DNA of 64,000 nucleotides from Actinocatenispora sp963815125 (GCA_963815125.1 CAWFFM010000005.1:186001-250000); one strand, 5' to 3'; shown: positions 40,861 to 49,881, counted from the stretch's first letter. The notes: generated by a model from the letters alone, not told the origin. Numbers and translations are program-made.

Positions 40861-41862
40861 GTGACGACGCGTGTCGCGGTGCTGGGAGCAGGATCCTGGG
40901 GTACGGCGTTCGCCATGGTTCTGGCCGACGCGGGTAATGAGGTGGCCCTGTGGGCCCGTCGCGCGGAGGTCGTCGAGGCGGTCAACACCACCCGAACCAA
41001 CCCCGACTACCTGCCCGGCATCGAGCTGCCCGCCGGGATCACCGCGACGACCGATCCGGCGGAGGCGCTGGCCGGTGCCGAGTTCGCGGTACTGGCGGTC
41101 ACCGCGCAGACCCTGCGGGAGAACCTCACCACCTGGGCGCCGCTGCTGGACTCCGAGGTCGTGCTGGTCTCCCTGATGAAGGGCGTCGAACTCGGTACGG
41201 CCAAGCTGATGAGTGAGGTCATCGCGGAGGTCACCGGCGCGGGGCCGGAGCGCATCGCGGTCGTCTCCGGTCCGAACCTGGCCGGTGAGATCGTCCGCCG
41301 CCGGCCCGCCGCCAGCGTGGTGGCCTGCCAGAAGGAATCGGTGGCGCAGCGGCTCCAGGCGGCCTGCGTGACGCCGTACTTCCGGCCGTACACCAACACC
41401 GACGTGGTCGGCTGCGAACTCGGCGGTGCGATCAAGAACGCCATCGGCCTGGCCGTGGGTATCGCGGACGGTATGGGGCTCGGCGACAACGCCAAGGGCT
41501 CGCTGCTCACCCGTGGACTGGCCGAGACGATCCGGCTCGGTGTCGCGATGGGCGCCGACCCGCTCACCTTCTCCGGGCTGGCCGGGCTGGGTGATCTGGT
41601 CGCCACCTCCTCGTCGCCGCTGTCGCGCAACCACACCTTCGGCATCAACCTCGGCAAGGGGATGAGCCTGGAGGAGACCATCGCGGTCACCCGGCAGACC
41701 GCCGAGGGCGTCAAGTCCTGCGAATCGATCCTCGACCTCGCCGAGCGGCACGGGGTGGACATGCCCATCACGGAGATGGTCGTGGACATCGTGCACAACG
41801 GCAAGCCGCCGCACGCCGCGGTCACCGAACTGATGTCCCGCGCCTCCACCTCGGAACGCTGA
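40861..41862 (+). CDS. gpsA: Glycerol-3-phosphate dehydrogenase [NAD(P)+]
   Basis: A 333-residue enzyme reducing dihydroxyacetone phosphate to glycerol 3-phosphate for phospholipid synthesis. Rossmann motif VAVLGAGSWGTAFA at the N-terminus, SGPNLAGEI, the catalytic Lys in ELGGAIKNAIGLAVGIADG, and GLAGLGDLVATSSSPLSRN. GTG 40861 has GCGGAGG 7 bases upstream. TACCCT around 40818 may be the -10 box. Confidence 0.96.
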   Translation: MTTRVAVLGAGSWGTAFAMVLADAGNEVALWARRAEVVEAVNTTRTNPDYLPGIELPAGITATTDPAEALAGAEFAVLAVTAQTLRENLTTWAPLLDSEVVLVSLMKGVELGTAKLMSEVIAEVTGAGPERIAVVSGPNLAGEIVRRRPAASVVACQKESVAQRLQAACVTPYFRPYTNTDVVGCELGGAIKNAIGLAVGIADGMGLGDNAKGSLLTRGLAETIRLGVAMGADPLTFSGLAGLGDLVATSSSPLSRNHTFGINLGKGMSLEETIAVTRQTAEGVKSCESILDLAERHGVDMPITEMVVDIVHNGKPPHAAVTELMSRASTSER

Positions 41863-41880
41863 CGCCGCCCACTTCCCTGC

Positions 41881-42249
41881 CTAGTTCCGGTGTCCGAACG
41901 GGCAGGTCTGGCCGTGCCAGTGCCCGGCACAGTAGGCGCGTTCGCAGACCGGGCAGAAGAACGGTGCCCAGTCCGGGTTCCGGTCGTACAGGGCCGGGGC
42001 GAGGCTGGTGCCGCCGTGCCGTACCTCGTCGGCCAGCGCCACGTCCGCACCGTCCCGGTCGGACAGTGCCTCGGCGCATCCGCCGCTGCCCCGGAAGCCC
42101 TCCACCATCAGGATCCACTGACTACCCGGACCGGGCAGCAGCCGTACCATCGCGGCGGCGTTCGGGCAGGCATGGTACTCACAGGACACGGCGGTCCGGG
42201 TCCGCGACGATGCTGGGTGCACGCGAACAGTCTGCCCAACCCGCGCCAC
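41881..42249 (-). CDS. Cysteine/histidine-rich hypothetical protein
   Basis: A 122-residue protein with C23 and C28 near the N-terminus (SCEYHAC) and a C-terminal cluster FFCPVCERAYCAGHWHGQTCPFGH that looks like a zinc-binding site. TAGCCT stands a few bases before GTG 42249, so the mRNA may be leaderless; a start at the later VHPASS codon is possible. Function not recognised. Confidence 0.65.
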   Translation of the reverse strand: MARVGQTVRVHPASSRTRTAVSCEYHACPNAAAMVRLLPGPGSQWILMVEGFRGSGGCAEALSDRDGADVALADEVRHGGTSLAPALYDRNPDWAPFFCPVCERAYCAGHWHGQTCPFGHRN

Positions 42250-42348
42250 CCGTAGGCTATCTGATGTATCACCGTTGCTGATCTTGACATCGGCATCGTG
42301 GTGGAGATCCCGCTGTTCACAGCGAGTTCCGGCAGCACAGGTCGGCGG

Positions 42349-43005
42349 TCAGCGACGTGTCTGGGGCTGGCCGTTCTGTTTGACCGCGGCGAGCAGGCCG
42401 TCGGCGACCGGGAGCAGCGCGGGCAGCCAGTCGTCGTTGTCCCGGATCGACCTGACCAGCTCGCGCAACGTCACGGTCTGGTTGTCCCGCGCCGACGGAT
42501 CGGCCACCCGGCCGTCGCCCAACGTACCGGCGGCGACGACCACACCACCCGGACGCAGCAGCCGGTACGCCTCCGCCACGTACTGCGGATAGTCGGCCCG
42601 GTCACCGTCCACGAACACCAGGTCGTACGCGCCGTCCGCGAGTCGGGGCAGCACGTCGAGCGCACGGCCGGCGATGAGCCGGGTTTTCGACGGGGAGAAC
42701 CCGGCATCACGAAACGCCTGCCGGGCCTGCCGCTGGTGCTCGGGCTCCAGGTCGATGGTGGTCAGCACCCCCTCGGTACGCATGCCGCGTAACAGCCAGA
42801 CACTGCTGACACCGGTACCGGTGCCGACTTCGACGACCGCGCGGGCCGCCGTTGCCGCGGCGAGCAGGCGTAGCGTCGCGCCGGCGGCGGCGCTCAGCGG
42901 TGTGAGCCCGACCTCGAGCGAGCGGGTACGCGCCGCGTCCAGCACGTGGTCCTCGGCGACGTACGACTCGGTGAAATCGTGGCTCTGTGGTCCCAGGGTG
43001 GCCAT
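42349..43005 (-). CDS. SAM-dependent O-methyltransferase (Rv1220c-like)
   Basis: A 218-residue methyltransferase of the catechol-O-methyltransferase-like family: SAM-binding VVEVGTGTGVSSVWLLRGM, TTIDLEPEHQRQARQAF, LVFVDGDRADYPQYVAEAYRLLRPGGVVV. It lies directly beside htrA on the opposite strand, as Rv1220c lies beside sigE-rseA-htrA in M. tuberculosis. TAGGCT (43018-43013 on this strand) is 7 bases before ATG 43005, giving a leaderless mRNA. Substrate unknown. Confidence 0.9.
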   Translation of the reverse strand: MATLGPQSHDFTESYVAEDHVLDAARTRSLEVGLTPLSAAAGATLRLLAAATAARAVVEVGTGTGVSSVWLLRGMRTEGVLTTIDLEPEHQRQARQAFRDAGFSPSKTRLIAGRALDVLPRLADGAYDLVFVDGDRADYPQYVAEAYRLLRPGGVVVAAGTLGDGRVADPSARDNQTVTLRELVRSIRDNDDWLPALLPVADGLLAAVKQNGQPQTRR

Positions 43006-43012
43006 GCCATAG

Positions 43013-43018
43013 AGCCTA
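43013..43018 (-). promoter_or_regulatory. Leaderless-type -10 box of the O-methyltransferase gene
   Basis: TAGGCT on the minus strand, 7 bases before ATG 43005; no Shine-Dalgarno sequence between. Confidence 0.5.
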
Positions 43019-43127
43019 AGGAATGATCCGTGCGAGTCGGGGATGCCATGGCGTGTAATCCTGGAATGCGGTGGAGTGAGCCGCACGCGGGTCGGCCGGT
43101 GCGGCACTGGGGAGAGGTGGACGCAGG

Positions 43128-44432
43128 GTGACCGAAGGTGGCAGGACGACCGGCTCCGCCGGTACGCCATGGCCCGGGGGGAATCCTCACGTCCCGCAGC
43201 CGGGCGGGTCTTCTGCGTGGTGGTCCAGCGGCGGTGCCGCAGACCCGTGGCGCAACCCGCAGGCGCCGGCGATGATCGTGCAGCAACCGACCGTACCGGT
43301 GGGTCCGCCGCTCGACCCGTTGCCCGATCCGGTACCGGCGGGTGGCGGGCGACGTCGACCTGTCGGGCTGGCCGTCACGATCGTGATCGCGTTGCTGGCC
43401 GGCGCGTTGGGTGGTGCGCTCGGCTACCTGGGTGCGGCCCGTACCGGTGGTGGCAGTTCAGTGCTGGGCCCGTCCGAGACCGACAAGCCGAAGGCCGCCG
43501 ACCGGGCGCCCGAGTCGGTGTCCGGGGTGGTGAAGAAAGTACTGCCCAGCGTGGTGACCGTGCTGATCCACACGGACAAGGTGGAGGGCAACGGATCCGG
43601 CTTCGTGGTCTCCTCGTCCGGATACATCATCACCAACAACCACGTCGCCGCCGCCGGCTCGGGTGGGCAGCTGAAGGTGGCGTTCTCCGACGGCACGACC
43701 GCCGACGCGACGGTGAAGGGCACCGACCCCGAATCCGACCTGGCCGTACTGAAGGTCGACAAGAGCGGCCTCACCCCGGTCAAGTTCGGCGACTCCGACC
43801 GGCTCGCCGTGGGTGACCCGGTGATCGCCATCGGCGCGCCCCTCGGACTGTCCAACACCGTCACCGCCGGCATCGTCTCGGACCTGGACCGGCCGGTACT
43901 CACCGGCAAGGACGCCGGCAGCGAGGCCTACATGGCGGCCATCCAGACCGACGCGGCGATCAACCCCGGTAACTCCGGCGGCCCGCTGCTCGACGGCGCC
44001 GGCCGGGTGGTCGGCATCAACTCGGCGATCCTCACGCTGGGTGACTCCAGCGCGGGCGGGGAGACCAAGAGCGGCAATATCGGGCTCGGTTTCTCCATCC
44101 CCATCAACCAGGCCAAGCGGGTCGCCGACGACATCATCCGGACCGGCAAGGCGCGTCGTACCGTCATCGGGGCCAGCCTGGACAACAGCTACCAGAGCGC
44201 CAACGGTGGCGTACGTCTCGCCAAGGTGACCGCCGGTGGCCCGGCGGACAAGGCGGGCCTGCAGTCCGGTGACGTGATCACCCGCTACGACAGCCATCTG
44301 CTGGCCCAGCCGACCGACCTCATCGCGTTCATCCGGAAGGATGCGCCCGGATCGGTGGCACCGGTGGAATACCAGCACAGCGGCGCCAAACGCAGCACAA
44401 CCGTCACACTGGGAGCCACCGACGCGAACTGA
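43128..44432 (+). CDS. Membrane-anchored HtrA/DegP-type serine protease with PDZ domain
   Basis: A 434-residue protease. A Pro/Gly-rich cytoplasmic tail (1-76) is followed by one membrane helix (about 79-103), a trypsin-like domain with catalytic H172 (TNNHVAA), D204 (SDLAVLKV) and S283 (GNSGGP), and a C-terminal PDZ domain (~345-430). It would degrade or refold damaged proteins outside the membrane. GTG 43128 is the start. Followed 98 bases later by tatB, as in the M. tuberculosis sigE-rseA-htrA-tatB locus, but no sigma or anti-sigma gene is here. Confidence 0.95.
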   Translation: MTEGGRTTGSAGTPWPGGNPHVPQPGGSSAWWSSGGAADPWRNPQAPAMIVQQPTVPVGPPLDPLPDPVPAGGGRRRPVGLAVTIVIALLAGALGGALGYLGAARTGGGSSVLGPSETDKPKAADRAPESVSGVVKKVLPSVVTVLIHTDKVEGNGSGFVVSSSGYIITNNHVAAAGSGGQLKVAFSDGTTADATVKGTDPESDLAVLKVDKSGLTPVKFGDSDRLAVGDPVIAIGAPLGLSNTVTAGIVSDLDRPVLTGKDAGSEAYMAAIQTDAAINPGNSGGPLLDGAGRVVGINSAILTLGDSSAGGETKSGNIGLGFSIPINQAKRVADDIIRTGKARRTVIGASLDNSYQSANGGVRLAKVTAGGPADKAGLQSGDVITRYDSHLLAQPTDLIAFIRKDAPGSVAPVEYQHSGAKRSTTVTLGATDAN

Positions 44433-44530
44433 ACCACAGGCGGGACACCTTTCCGGCGGGACCCGCCGGTGCGTAGGGTGGGGCGAGCGGTCGGCGCGGT
44501 AGGGCCGGCGGGTGCGGATGAGGAGCACGG

Positions 44531-44941
44531 ATGTTCGAGAACATCGGCTGGCCGGAAATCATGGTGCTCGTCCTCATCGGGCTGTTCATCTTCGGCCCGG
44601 ACAAGCTGCCGAAGTTGATCTCCGACGGGGTGAACATGATCCGGCAGCTGCGCCGGATGGCCACCAACGCCACCAGCGACCTGTCCCGGGAACTGGGCAC
44701 CGACATCTCCATCGAGGACCTGCACCCGAAGACGTTCGTACGCAAGCATCTGCTGTCCGACGAGGATCAGGACGCCCTGACCCGGCCGTTCAAGGAGATC
44801 TACTCCGACGCCTCGGACGCTGCCCGGTCGATGGACCTCAACCCGGCGCTGGCCGACTCCGAGCCGGCGAGGACGCCTGCTGCGGGCACCAGCACCAGTA
44901 CCGGCACCCGCCGCCCCCGGTTCGACGTCGACGCCACCTGA
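44531..44941 (+). CDS. tatB: Sec-independent translocase subunit TatB
   Basis: A 136-residue TatB: one N-terminal helix (MFENIGWPEIMVLVLIGLFIFGP) with the Phe-Gly hinge, an amphipathic helix (DKLPKLISDGVNMIRQLRRM) and a long polar tail. The Glu at position 9 or so in the first helix (GWPEIM) marks TatB over TatA. It recognises twin-arginine substrates with TatC, for example the serine hydrolase encoded 1.9 kb downstream. Confidence 0.93.
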   Translation: MFENIGWPEIMVLVLIGLFIFGPDKLPKLISDGVNMIRQLRRMATNATSDLSRELGTDISIEDLHPKTFVRKHLLSDEDQDALTRPFKEIYSDASDAARSMDLNPALADSEPARTPAAGTSTSTGTRRPRFDVDAT

Positions 44942-45019
44942 GCCCTCGAACGCGATGCGCGCCGACAGCGCGCCGTCAGTGCCGGACGGCGCGCCGGTCG
45001 GAGGCGGGAACGCTCGCGG

Positions 45020-46165
45020 TCAGGCGGGGGAGAGGCCCAGCGAACGGCCGGCCAGACTCTCCCGGCGTACCGCGAGCTTGTCCGCGACGGAGCGCAGCGC
45101 GGCGGCGGCTGGTGCGTCCGGATCACTGAGTACGACGGGTGCACCGGCGTCGCCGGCCTCCCGTACCCGGGTGTCCAACGGAATCTGGCCGAGCAGCGGT
45201 ACGGACGCCCCGATGGTGGTGGAGAGAGTCTCGGCGACCTGGGCGCCGCCGCCCGCGCCGAAGATCTCCATCCGTTCGCCGGTCGGCAGTTCGAGCCAGG
45301 ACATGTTCTCCACCACACCGACCAGACGCTGGTGGGTCTGCAGGGAGATGGCACCGGCGCGTTCGGCGACCTCGGCGGCGGCCAGCTGCGGGGTGGTGAC
45401 CACCAGGATCTCGGCGGTGGGCAGCAACTGGGCGATCGAGATGGCCATGTCACCGGTGCCCGGCGGCAGATCGACCAGCAGGACGTCCAGGTCGCCCCAG
45501 TAGACGTCGGCGAGGAACTGGGTGAGAGCCCGGTGCAGCATCGGCCCGCGCCAGACCACCGCGGCATTGCCCTGGGTGAACATGCCGATCGAGATGACCT
45601 TCAGGCCGTGCGCCTGCGGCGGCATGATCATGTCCTCGACCCGGGTGGGCCGGTCGGTGACACCGAGCATCCGGGGTACCGAGTGGCCGTAGATGTCAGC
45701 GTCGACGACGCCGACCGACAGCCCCCGGTCGGCCAGGGCCGCGGCCAGGTTGACCGTCACGCTGGACTTGCCGACGCCGCCCTTGCCGGAGGCGATCGCG
45801 TACACCCGGGTGCGGGAACCGGGCTGGGCGAACGGAATGACCGGCTCGCCGCCACCCGAGGCGCCACGCAACTTCGTCTGCAGGTCCTTGCGCTGCTGCT
45901 CGGACATCACGTCGAAGTCGACCCGGACCGCGGTGACCCCGGCCACGGTGCTGACCTGCTCGGTGATGTCGCGTTGCAGGGTGTCGCGCAGCGGGCAGCC
46001 GGCGACCGTGAGCAGCAGGCCCACGGTGACCGTTCCGTCGGACCGGATGTCGATGTCCCGGACCATGTCCAGGTCGGTGATGGGTCGGCGGATCTCCGGA
46101 TCCTGGACCCTCGACAGGGCGGTACGGATTTCCGGTTCGAGCTCGGTGAGCGCAGGCGCGGACAT
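45020..46165 (-). CDS. mrp: Mrp/ApbC-type P-loop ATPase for iron-sulfur cluster transfer
   Basis: A 381-residue protein: N-terminal MIP18/DUF59 domain (ALSRVQDPEIRRPITDLDMV, with a CPLR cysteine at 57) and a deviant Walker A SGKGGVGKS at 126-134, VGVVDADIYGHSVPRML and LLVDLPPGTGD. It scaffolds or carries Fe-S clusters; substrates could include the many cluster proteins around. The C-terminal CxxC of some Mrp proteins is not seen. ATG 46165 is chosen because TAGCAT is 7 bases upstream, a leaderless arrangement. Confidence 0.95.
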   Translation of the reverse strand: MSAPALTELEPEIRTALSRVQDPEIRRPITDLDMVRDIDIRSDGTVTVGLLLTVAGCPLRDTLQRDITEQVSTVAGVTAVRVDFDVMSEQQRKDLQTKLRGASGGGEPVIPFAQPGSRTRVYAIASGKGGVGKSSVTVNLAAALADRGLSVGVVDADIYGHSVPRMLGVTDRPTRVEDMIMPPQAHGLKVISIGMFTQGNAAVVWRGPMLHRALTQFLADVYWGDLDVLLVDLPPGTGDMAISIAQLLPTAEILVVTTPQLAAAEVAERAGAISLQTHQRLVGVVENMSWLELPTGERMEIFGAGGGAQVAETLSTTIGASVPLLGQIPLDTRVREAGDAGAPVVLSDPDAPAAAALRSVADKLAVRRESLAGRSLGLSPA

Positions 46166-46172
46166 GTTTCCC

Positions 46173-46178
46173 ATGCTA
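46173..46178 (-). promoter_or_regulatory. Leaderless-type -10 box of mrp
   Basis: TAGCAT on the minus strand, 7 bases before ATG 46165. Confidence 0.5.
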
Positions 46179-46355
46179 CGAGGCGGCCCATCGACCGCCC
46201 GGCCGGCCCGACGTGACCCATGTCGCCTCGTCGTGTCCGACCATTCCTCGGTTGGCGTTGATCTTGGTCTGGTCAGGCAACGCCGTTCACTTGAGGTCGG
46301 AACGCGCCGCTCGATCCACCACGACGTGCCATCGACCTCACCCACCACCGGTGCC

Positions 46356-46498
46356 CATTTTCCCCGAAAGAATTGGTTCGTCCGAATTTTCAATGTGGAT
46401 ATTCGGGGAAAATACACCTATAGACAACCCGCAAGGGGCATTTTCCCGTAATGTCCCTTCTTGCGAAGGAACGTCACGGTCATTCGGGGAAAATGCCC
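46356..46498. repeat. Element A pair 3: two facing ~60-bp palindromes
   Basis: Palindromes 46356-46414 (reverse) and 46436-46498 (forward), bounded by CATTTTCCCCGAA or CATTTTCCCGTAA and TTCGGGGAAAAT(G/A), spacer about 22 bases. Same order and orientation as at 9.2 and 31.4 kb. Confidence 0.92.
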
Positions 46499-46579
46499 AC
46501 ACGGGCGAGCAGGAAGGCCCGCCACCCGTGCCCGCTCGTACCAAGCTGACCTTAAGCGAACGGCGTTGGTGCTGTCGGG

Positions 46580-46705
46580 GTTGATCATGGTTTGCTGCTG
46601 CTGCTGCTGCTGCTGTCGGCGTGTCGTGCCGATAGCGCCATGGTCAACGCCGTAGCACCATGATCAACGCGGGCGGCAGGCTTGTCTTAGCGCCATAGTC
46701 AACGC
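46580..46705. repeat. CCATRRTCAACG short interspersed repeats and (TGC)7 microsatellite
   Basis: AGCGCCATGGTCAACGC (46634-46650), AGCACCATGATCAACGC (46654-46670) and AGCGCCATAGTCAACGC (46689-46705) are direct repeats; GTTGATCATGG (46580-46590) is an inverted copy and another lies at 46255-46268. A run of seven TGC triplets spans 46593-46615. Confidence 0.85.
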
Positions 46706-46816
46706 CGGCGCGTCGGTGAGGTCCCGCCATCTGGGCCGATTCCGGCAAGGCCTTTCCTCAACCTGCCGATATGGTGCAGGATTCCTTCAGATCCGAACGG
46801 ACGGAAGGTGTGGCTG

Positions 46817-48688
46817 ATGCCGGACATACACGACTCGGGGACAGACACCGCACGGCCGGGCACCTCCCGCCGCGGTGTGCTGCTGGGTGCGGCGCTCGGC
46901 GCGACGAGCGTGGTGGTGGGCCCGACCCTGGCGCAGGCCGCACCGGAGGGCGCGGACGCGATCTCCGGGCACGCAGCTGCGCACAGCGCGATGCCGGCCC
47001 GGGGCCGACCCGCCGGATCGCCCCAGGTCGGCCCGGCGGACCTGCAGTTCTCACCCGGCCGTACGCTGCGCCGGGGCCGTGCCGGTCAGGTCGGGCTGCT
47101 GAGCGAGCAGGTGGACCGGATGGTGCCGGACGCCGCGAAGTACCTGCAGACCACGCCCGAGAACCCGGCCCACCCGATGTACGCGGGAGCCACCGTGGTG
47201 GCCGCCAAGGACGGCGTCATCGTCCAACTGGCGGCCGTGGGCAGGGCGGTCCGGTACGCCCTGGACGGCACCACCGTGGTCGAGCTGCCCGCCGGGGAGC
47301 AGATCCCGGCGCGCGAGGACACCATCTGGGACCTCGCCTCCATGTCGAAGCTGTTCACCACCACCTCGGTGGCGCAGCTGATCGAGCGCGGCCTGGTCGA
47401 CCTGGCCGCACCGGTGGTCAGCTACCTGCCGGACTTCGCCGCCAACGGCAAGTCCGACATCACCGTGCTGAACCTGCTCACCCACACCAGCGGCCTGATC
47501 CCGGACCCGATCCCGTCACTGTGGGGTGGCACGTACCAGACGCACGAGGAGAAGGTCGCCGCGATCCTGGCCACCACGCCGTCCGCGCCGCCGAACACCA
47601 AGTACGTCTACTCCGACCTGAACTTCCTCACGCTCGGCCTGATCGTCGAGAAGATCAGCGGCCAGACCCTCGACGCGTACGTGCACGAGCACATCACCGC
47701 GCCGCTGGGCATGACCGACACCATGTACAACCCGCCGGAGAGCCTCAAGCCGCGGATCGCCGCGTACGAGTACGAGCCGTGGGCGAAGCGTGGCCTGGTC
47801 TGGGGGCAGGTGCACGACGAGAACGCCTGGGCGCTGGGCGGTGTCGCCGGGCATGCGGGTGTCTTCTCGACCGCGCACGACCTGGCCATCTTCGCGCAGA
47901 CCTACCTCAACGGCGGCCGGTACGGTCGGGCCCGCATCCTCGCCGAGGACACCGTCCGGCTGATGCTGCACGACTACAACAGCGCGACGTTCCCCGACGA
48001 CCCGCACGGGCTGGGCTGGGAGCTGGCGCTCAACTGGTACATGGGCGCGCTCGCCTCACCGGTCACCTTCGGCCACACCGGCTACACCGGTACCTCGATC
48101 GTGGTGGACCCGCTGTCGCACTCGTTCGTGATCCTGCTGTCCAACCGGGTGCACCCGAGCCGGGACTGGGGCAGCAACAACATCGCGCGGCGGGCGATGG
48201 CCGACGACTTCGGCCTGGCGGTGCCGGTACGCCCGGCGGTCGGGCGCAGCGCCTGGTTCAGCCGGCGCGACAACGCGGCGAACACCCTCACCGCGCCGTT
48301 CACGGCCGCCACCGGAACCGCCGACCTGTCCTTCGAGTTCTGGTACGACACCGAGAACAACTACGACACGGTCACCCTGGCGAGCTCGGTGGACGGCAGT
48401 ACCTTCACCCCGCTGTCCTGCCACCTGCACGGCGGTGAGTTCCGCTGGGATTCCGACGGCACGGTCACCGGGTACGGCGGCCGACGCTGGCTGTCGGTCA
48501 CCGCCGACCTGCCGGCCGGCACGACCGCGGTGCGCTGGACGTACCGGACGGACACCAACTCGCAGGGCCGTGGCGTCTACGTGGATGCCGTACGGGTACG
48601 GGCCGGCGGCCGCACCCTGTTCGACTCGGAGCGTCCGTCGGACAGCGCACGCCTGGTGGCCGACGGCTGGGCGCCGGCGTCGAGCTGA
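46817..48688 (+). CDS. Tat-exported class C beta-lactamase-like serine hydrolase with C-terminal jelly-roll domain
   Basis: A 623-residue exported protein. The signal peptide carries the twin-arginine motif SRRGVLLGAALG. The catalytic domain is of the penicillin-binding/beta-lactamase class C type: S175-M-S-K178 (ASMSKLFTT), the second motif YSDLN, and HTGYTG as third motif; THTSGLIP is typical. The last ~160 residues (FWYDTENNYDTVTLASSVDG to YVDAVRVRAGG) form a MAM/immune-inhibitor-A-like beta domain, probably for binding. Likely an esterase or D,D-peptidase; substrate unknown. ATG 46817 has GGAAGG 8 bases upstream; GTG 46808 is too close to it. Confidence 0.88.
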   Translation: MPDIHDSGTDTARPGTSRRGVLLGAALGATSVVVGPTLAQAAPEGADAISGHAAAHSAMPARGRPAGSPQVGPADLQFSPGRTLRRGRAGQVGLLSEQVDRMVPDAAKYLQTTPENPAHPMYAGATVVAAKDGVIVQLAAVGRAVRYALDGTTVVELPAGEQIPAREDTIWDLASMSKLFTTTSVAQLIERGLVDLAAPVVSYLPDFAANGKSDITVLNLLTHTSGLIPDPIPSLWGGTYQTHEEKVAAILATTPSAPPNTKYVYSDLNFLTLGLIVEKISGQTLDAYVHEHITAPLGMTDTMYNPPESLKPRIAAYEYEPWAKRGLVWGQVHDENAWALGGVAGHAGVFSTAHDLAIFAQTYLNGGRYGRARILAEDTVRLMLHDYNSATFPDDPHGLGWELALNWYMGALASPVTFGHTGYTGTSIVVDPLSHSFVILLSNRVHPSRDWGSNNIARRAMADDFGLAVPVRPAVGRSAWFSRRDNAANTLTAPFTAATGTADLSFEFWYDTENNYDTVTLASSVDGSTFTPLSCHLHGGEFRWDSDGTVTGYGGRRWLSVTADLPAGTTAVRWTYRTDTNSQGRGVYVDAVRVRAGGRTLFDSERPSDSARLVADGWAPASS

Positions 48689-48757
48689 CGGTACGGCGGG
48701 GGCCGGCGCCCCCGCCGTCGAGCTGACGGTACGGCCGGGGGCCGACACCCCCGGCCG
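48679..48757. terminator. Duplicated terminators after the serine hydrolase
   Basis: A 38-bp tandem duplication beginning GTCGAGCTGACGGTACGG (48679 and 48717; the first includes the gene's stop). Each copy ends in a hairpin: arms 48694-48703/48708-48717 and 48732-48741/48748-48757, both 10 bp. They lie between convergent genes. Confidence 0.85.
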
Positions 48758-48758
48758 G

Positions 48759-49742
48759 TCAGCCGCCGTGCTGCGGTACGTCGCCCGACGCGCCGGCACC
48801 TCCGCTCGGTGCGGTGGAGCCGGTCGGCGACGGGGGCGCGGACGGGCCCGTGGTCGGGGTGCGGGAGCCGCTCGGTGTCGGCGTCGGCGATCCGCTGGCG
48901 GTGCGGCTCGGTCGTGGGCTGACCCGCGAGCTGCTCGGGGTGGGGGACGGCGAGCGGTCGGGTGCAAACGAGCTCGGGCCACCCGTCGGGGCCGCCGGGG
49001 CGGGACCCGCATCGTGTTGCGGTTGCGCCGCAGGCCCGTCGAACACCGCGCCGGCGGTGCTGCCCGCCGAGCCGCGTCCCCACAGCGAGGCGAACGAGTG
49101 GCCGAGGATCGCCTCGATCCCGGTCAGCAACCCGAAGGCGAGTGCGAACACCACCGCCGTACTGCCGATGAGGATCCCGATGCGGGGCCCGGTCCGCCAG
49201 GTCCGGCGTGGTGCGTCGGCGCCGGTCGGGCTGCCTGCGGCGGGTTCGCTGGTGGCCAGCTGGCTCCTGGGCTGACCGGTTCGGCCCTGGTCGGCTCCGG
49301 ACTGTTCGGTGTCAGCCTGCTCGGCACCCGTGGGCTCGGCTGCCGTCGGCCCGGCCCCCGTCGCGGGGGTGTCGTGTGCCGTCCCGGCCCCGGTCCGTTC
49401 CGACACCGTCGTCATGTCGCCGGTGGCCGGTACGGCGGCGCGTCCGGTCCGGCGCCGTACCCGTACCTGGGCGTCCTTCAGGCTGCGGGTGGTGTGTCGC
49501 AGTGACGCGGTGTACAGCGCGTTGCCGACCGTGGCTACCACACTCACCACCGCCGTACCGATGATCGTGCCGGCGACGCCGAGCGCCGACGCGGCTACCG
49601 CGGCCGACACCGCCGCCGCCACCGACGCGACCAGTTGCACCCCGTTGAGTTCGAGTCGACGCCGTCCGGTCGAGTCGTCGGGACCGGGTGCCTGCACCCG
49701 GGTCTCGTCGGATACCACCGTCACCCCTTCAGAACTTGTCAT
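48759..49742 (-). CDS. Hypothetical membrane protein with Pro/Ser/Thr-rich tail
   Basis: A protein of up to 327 residues. It has a hydrophobic stretch at about 35-77 (VASVAAAVSAAVAASALGV and following), a charged middle, another helix near 190-215 (IGILIGSTAVVFALAFGLLTG) and a long low-complexity extracellular tail (SPSPTPSSS, SPTPTPSGS). No catalytic motif. GTG 49718 has GAAGGGG at good distance and may be the real start rather than ATG 49742. Function unknown. Confidence 0.7.
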   Translation of the reverse strand: MTSSEGVTVVSDETRVQAPGPDDSTGRRRLELNGVQLVASVAAAVSAAVAASALGVAGTIIGTAVVSVVATVGNALYTASLRHTTRSLKDAQVRVRRRTGRAAVPATGDMTTVSERTGAGTAHDTPATGAGPTAAEPTGAEQADTEQSGADQGRTGQPRSQLATSEPAAGSPTGADAPRRTWRTGPRIGILIGSTAVVFALAFGLLTGIEAILGHSFASLWGRGSAGSTAGAVFDGPAAQPQHDAGPAPAAPTGGPSSFAPDRSPSPTPSSSRVSPRPSRTASGSPTPTPSGSRTPTTGPSAPPSPTGSTAPSGGAGASGDVPQHGG

Positions 49743-49881
49743 TCGTCCGCTACCAGCGATACCCGTCGAAGGGGTGTCCAGGCACCACTTACCGGTCGAT
49801 GTGGCTGATCACACCAGAGTCCCGTGTGCCCGATCACGTGTCCGGCCACGGATCGGTGCACCGGTCGTACCGAGCGTACGG

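Larger units (their letters stand above)
46166..46816. other. 650-base repeat-rich intergenic region
   Basis: No gene is supported. From left to right it holds an inverted copy of a CCATRRTCAACG word (46255-46268), the element A pair 3 (46356-46498), another such word (46580-46592), a (TGC)7 run (46593-46615) and three direct copies of the word (46634-46705). TATGGT near 46767-46772 could be the -10 of the downstream gene. Confidence 0.7.
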
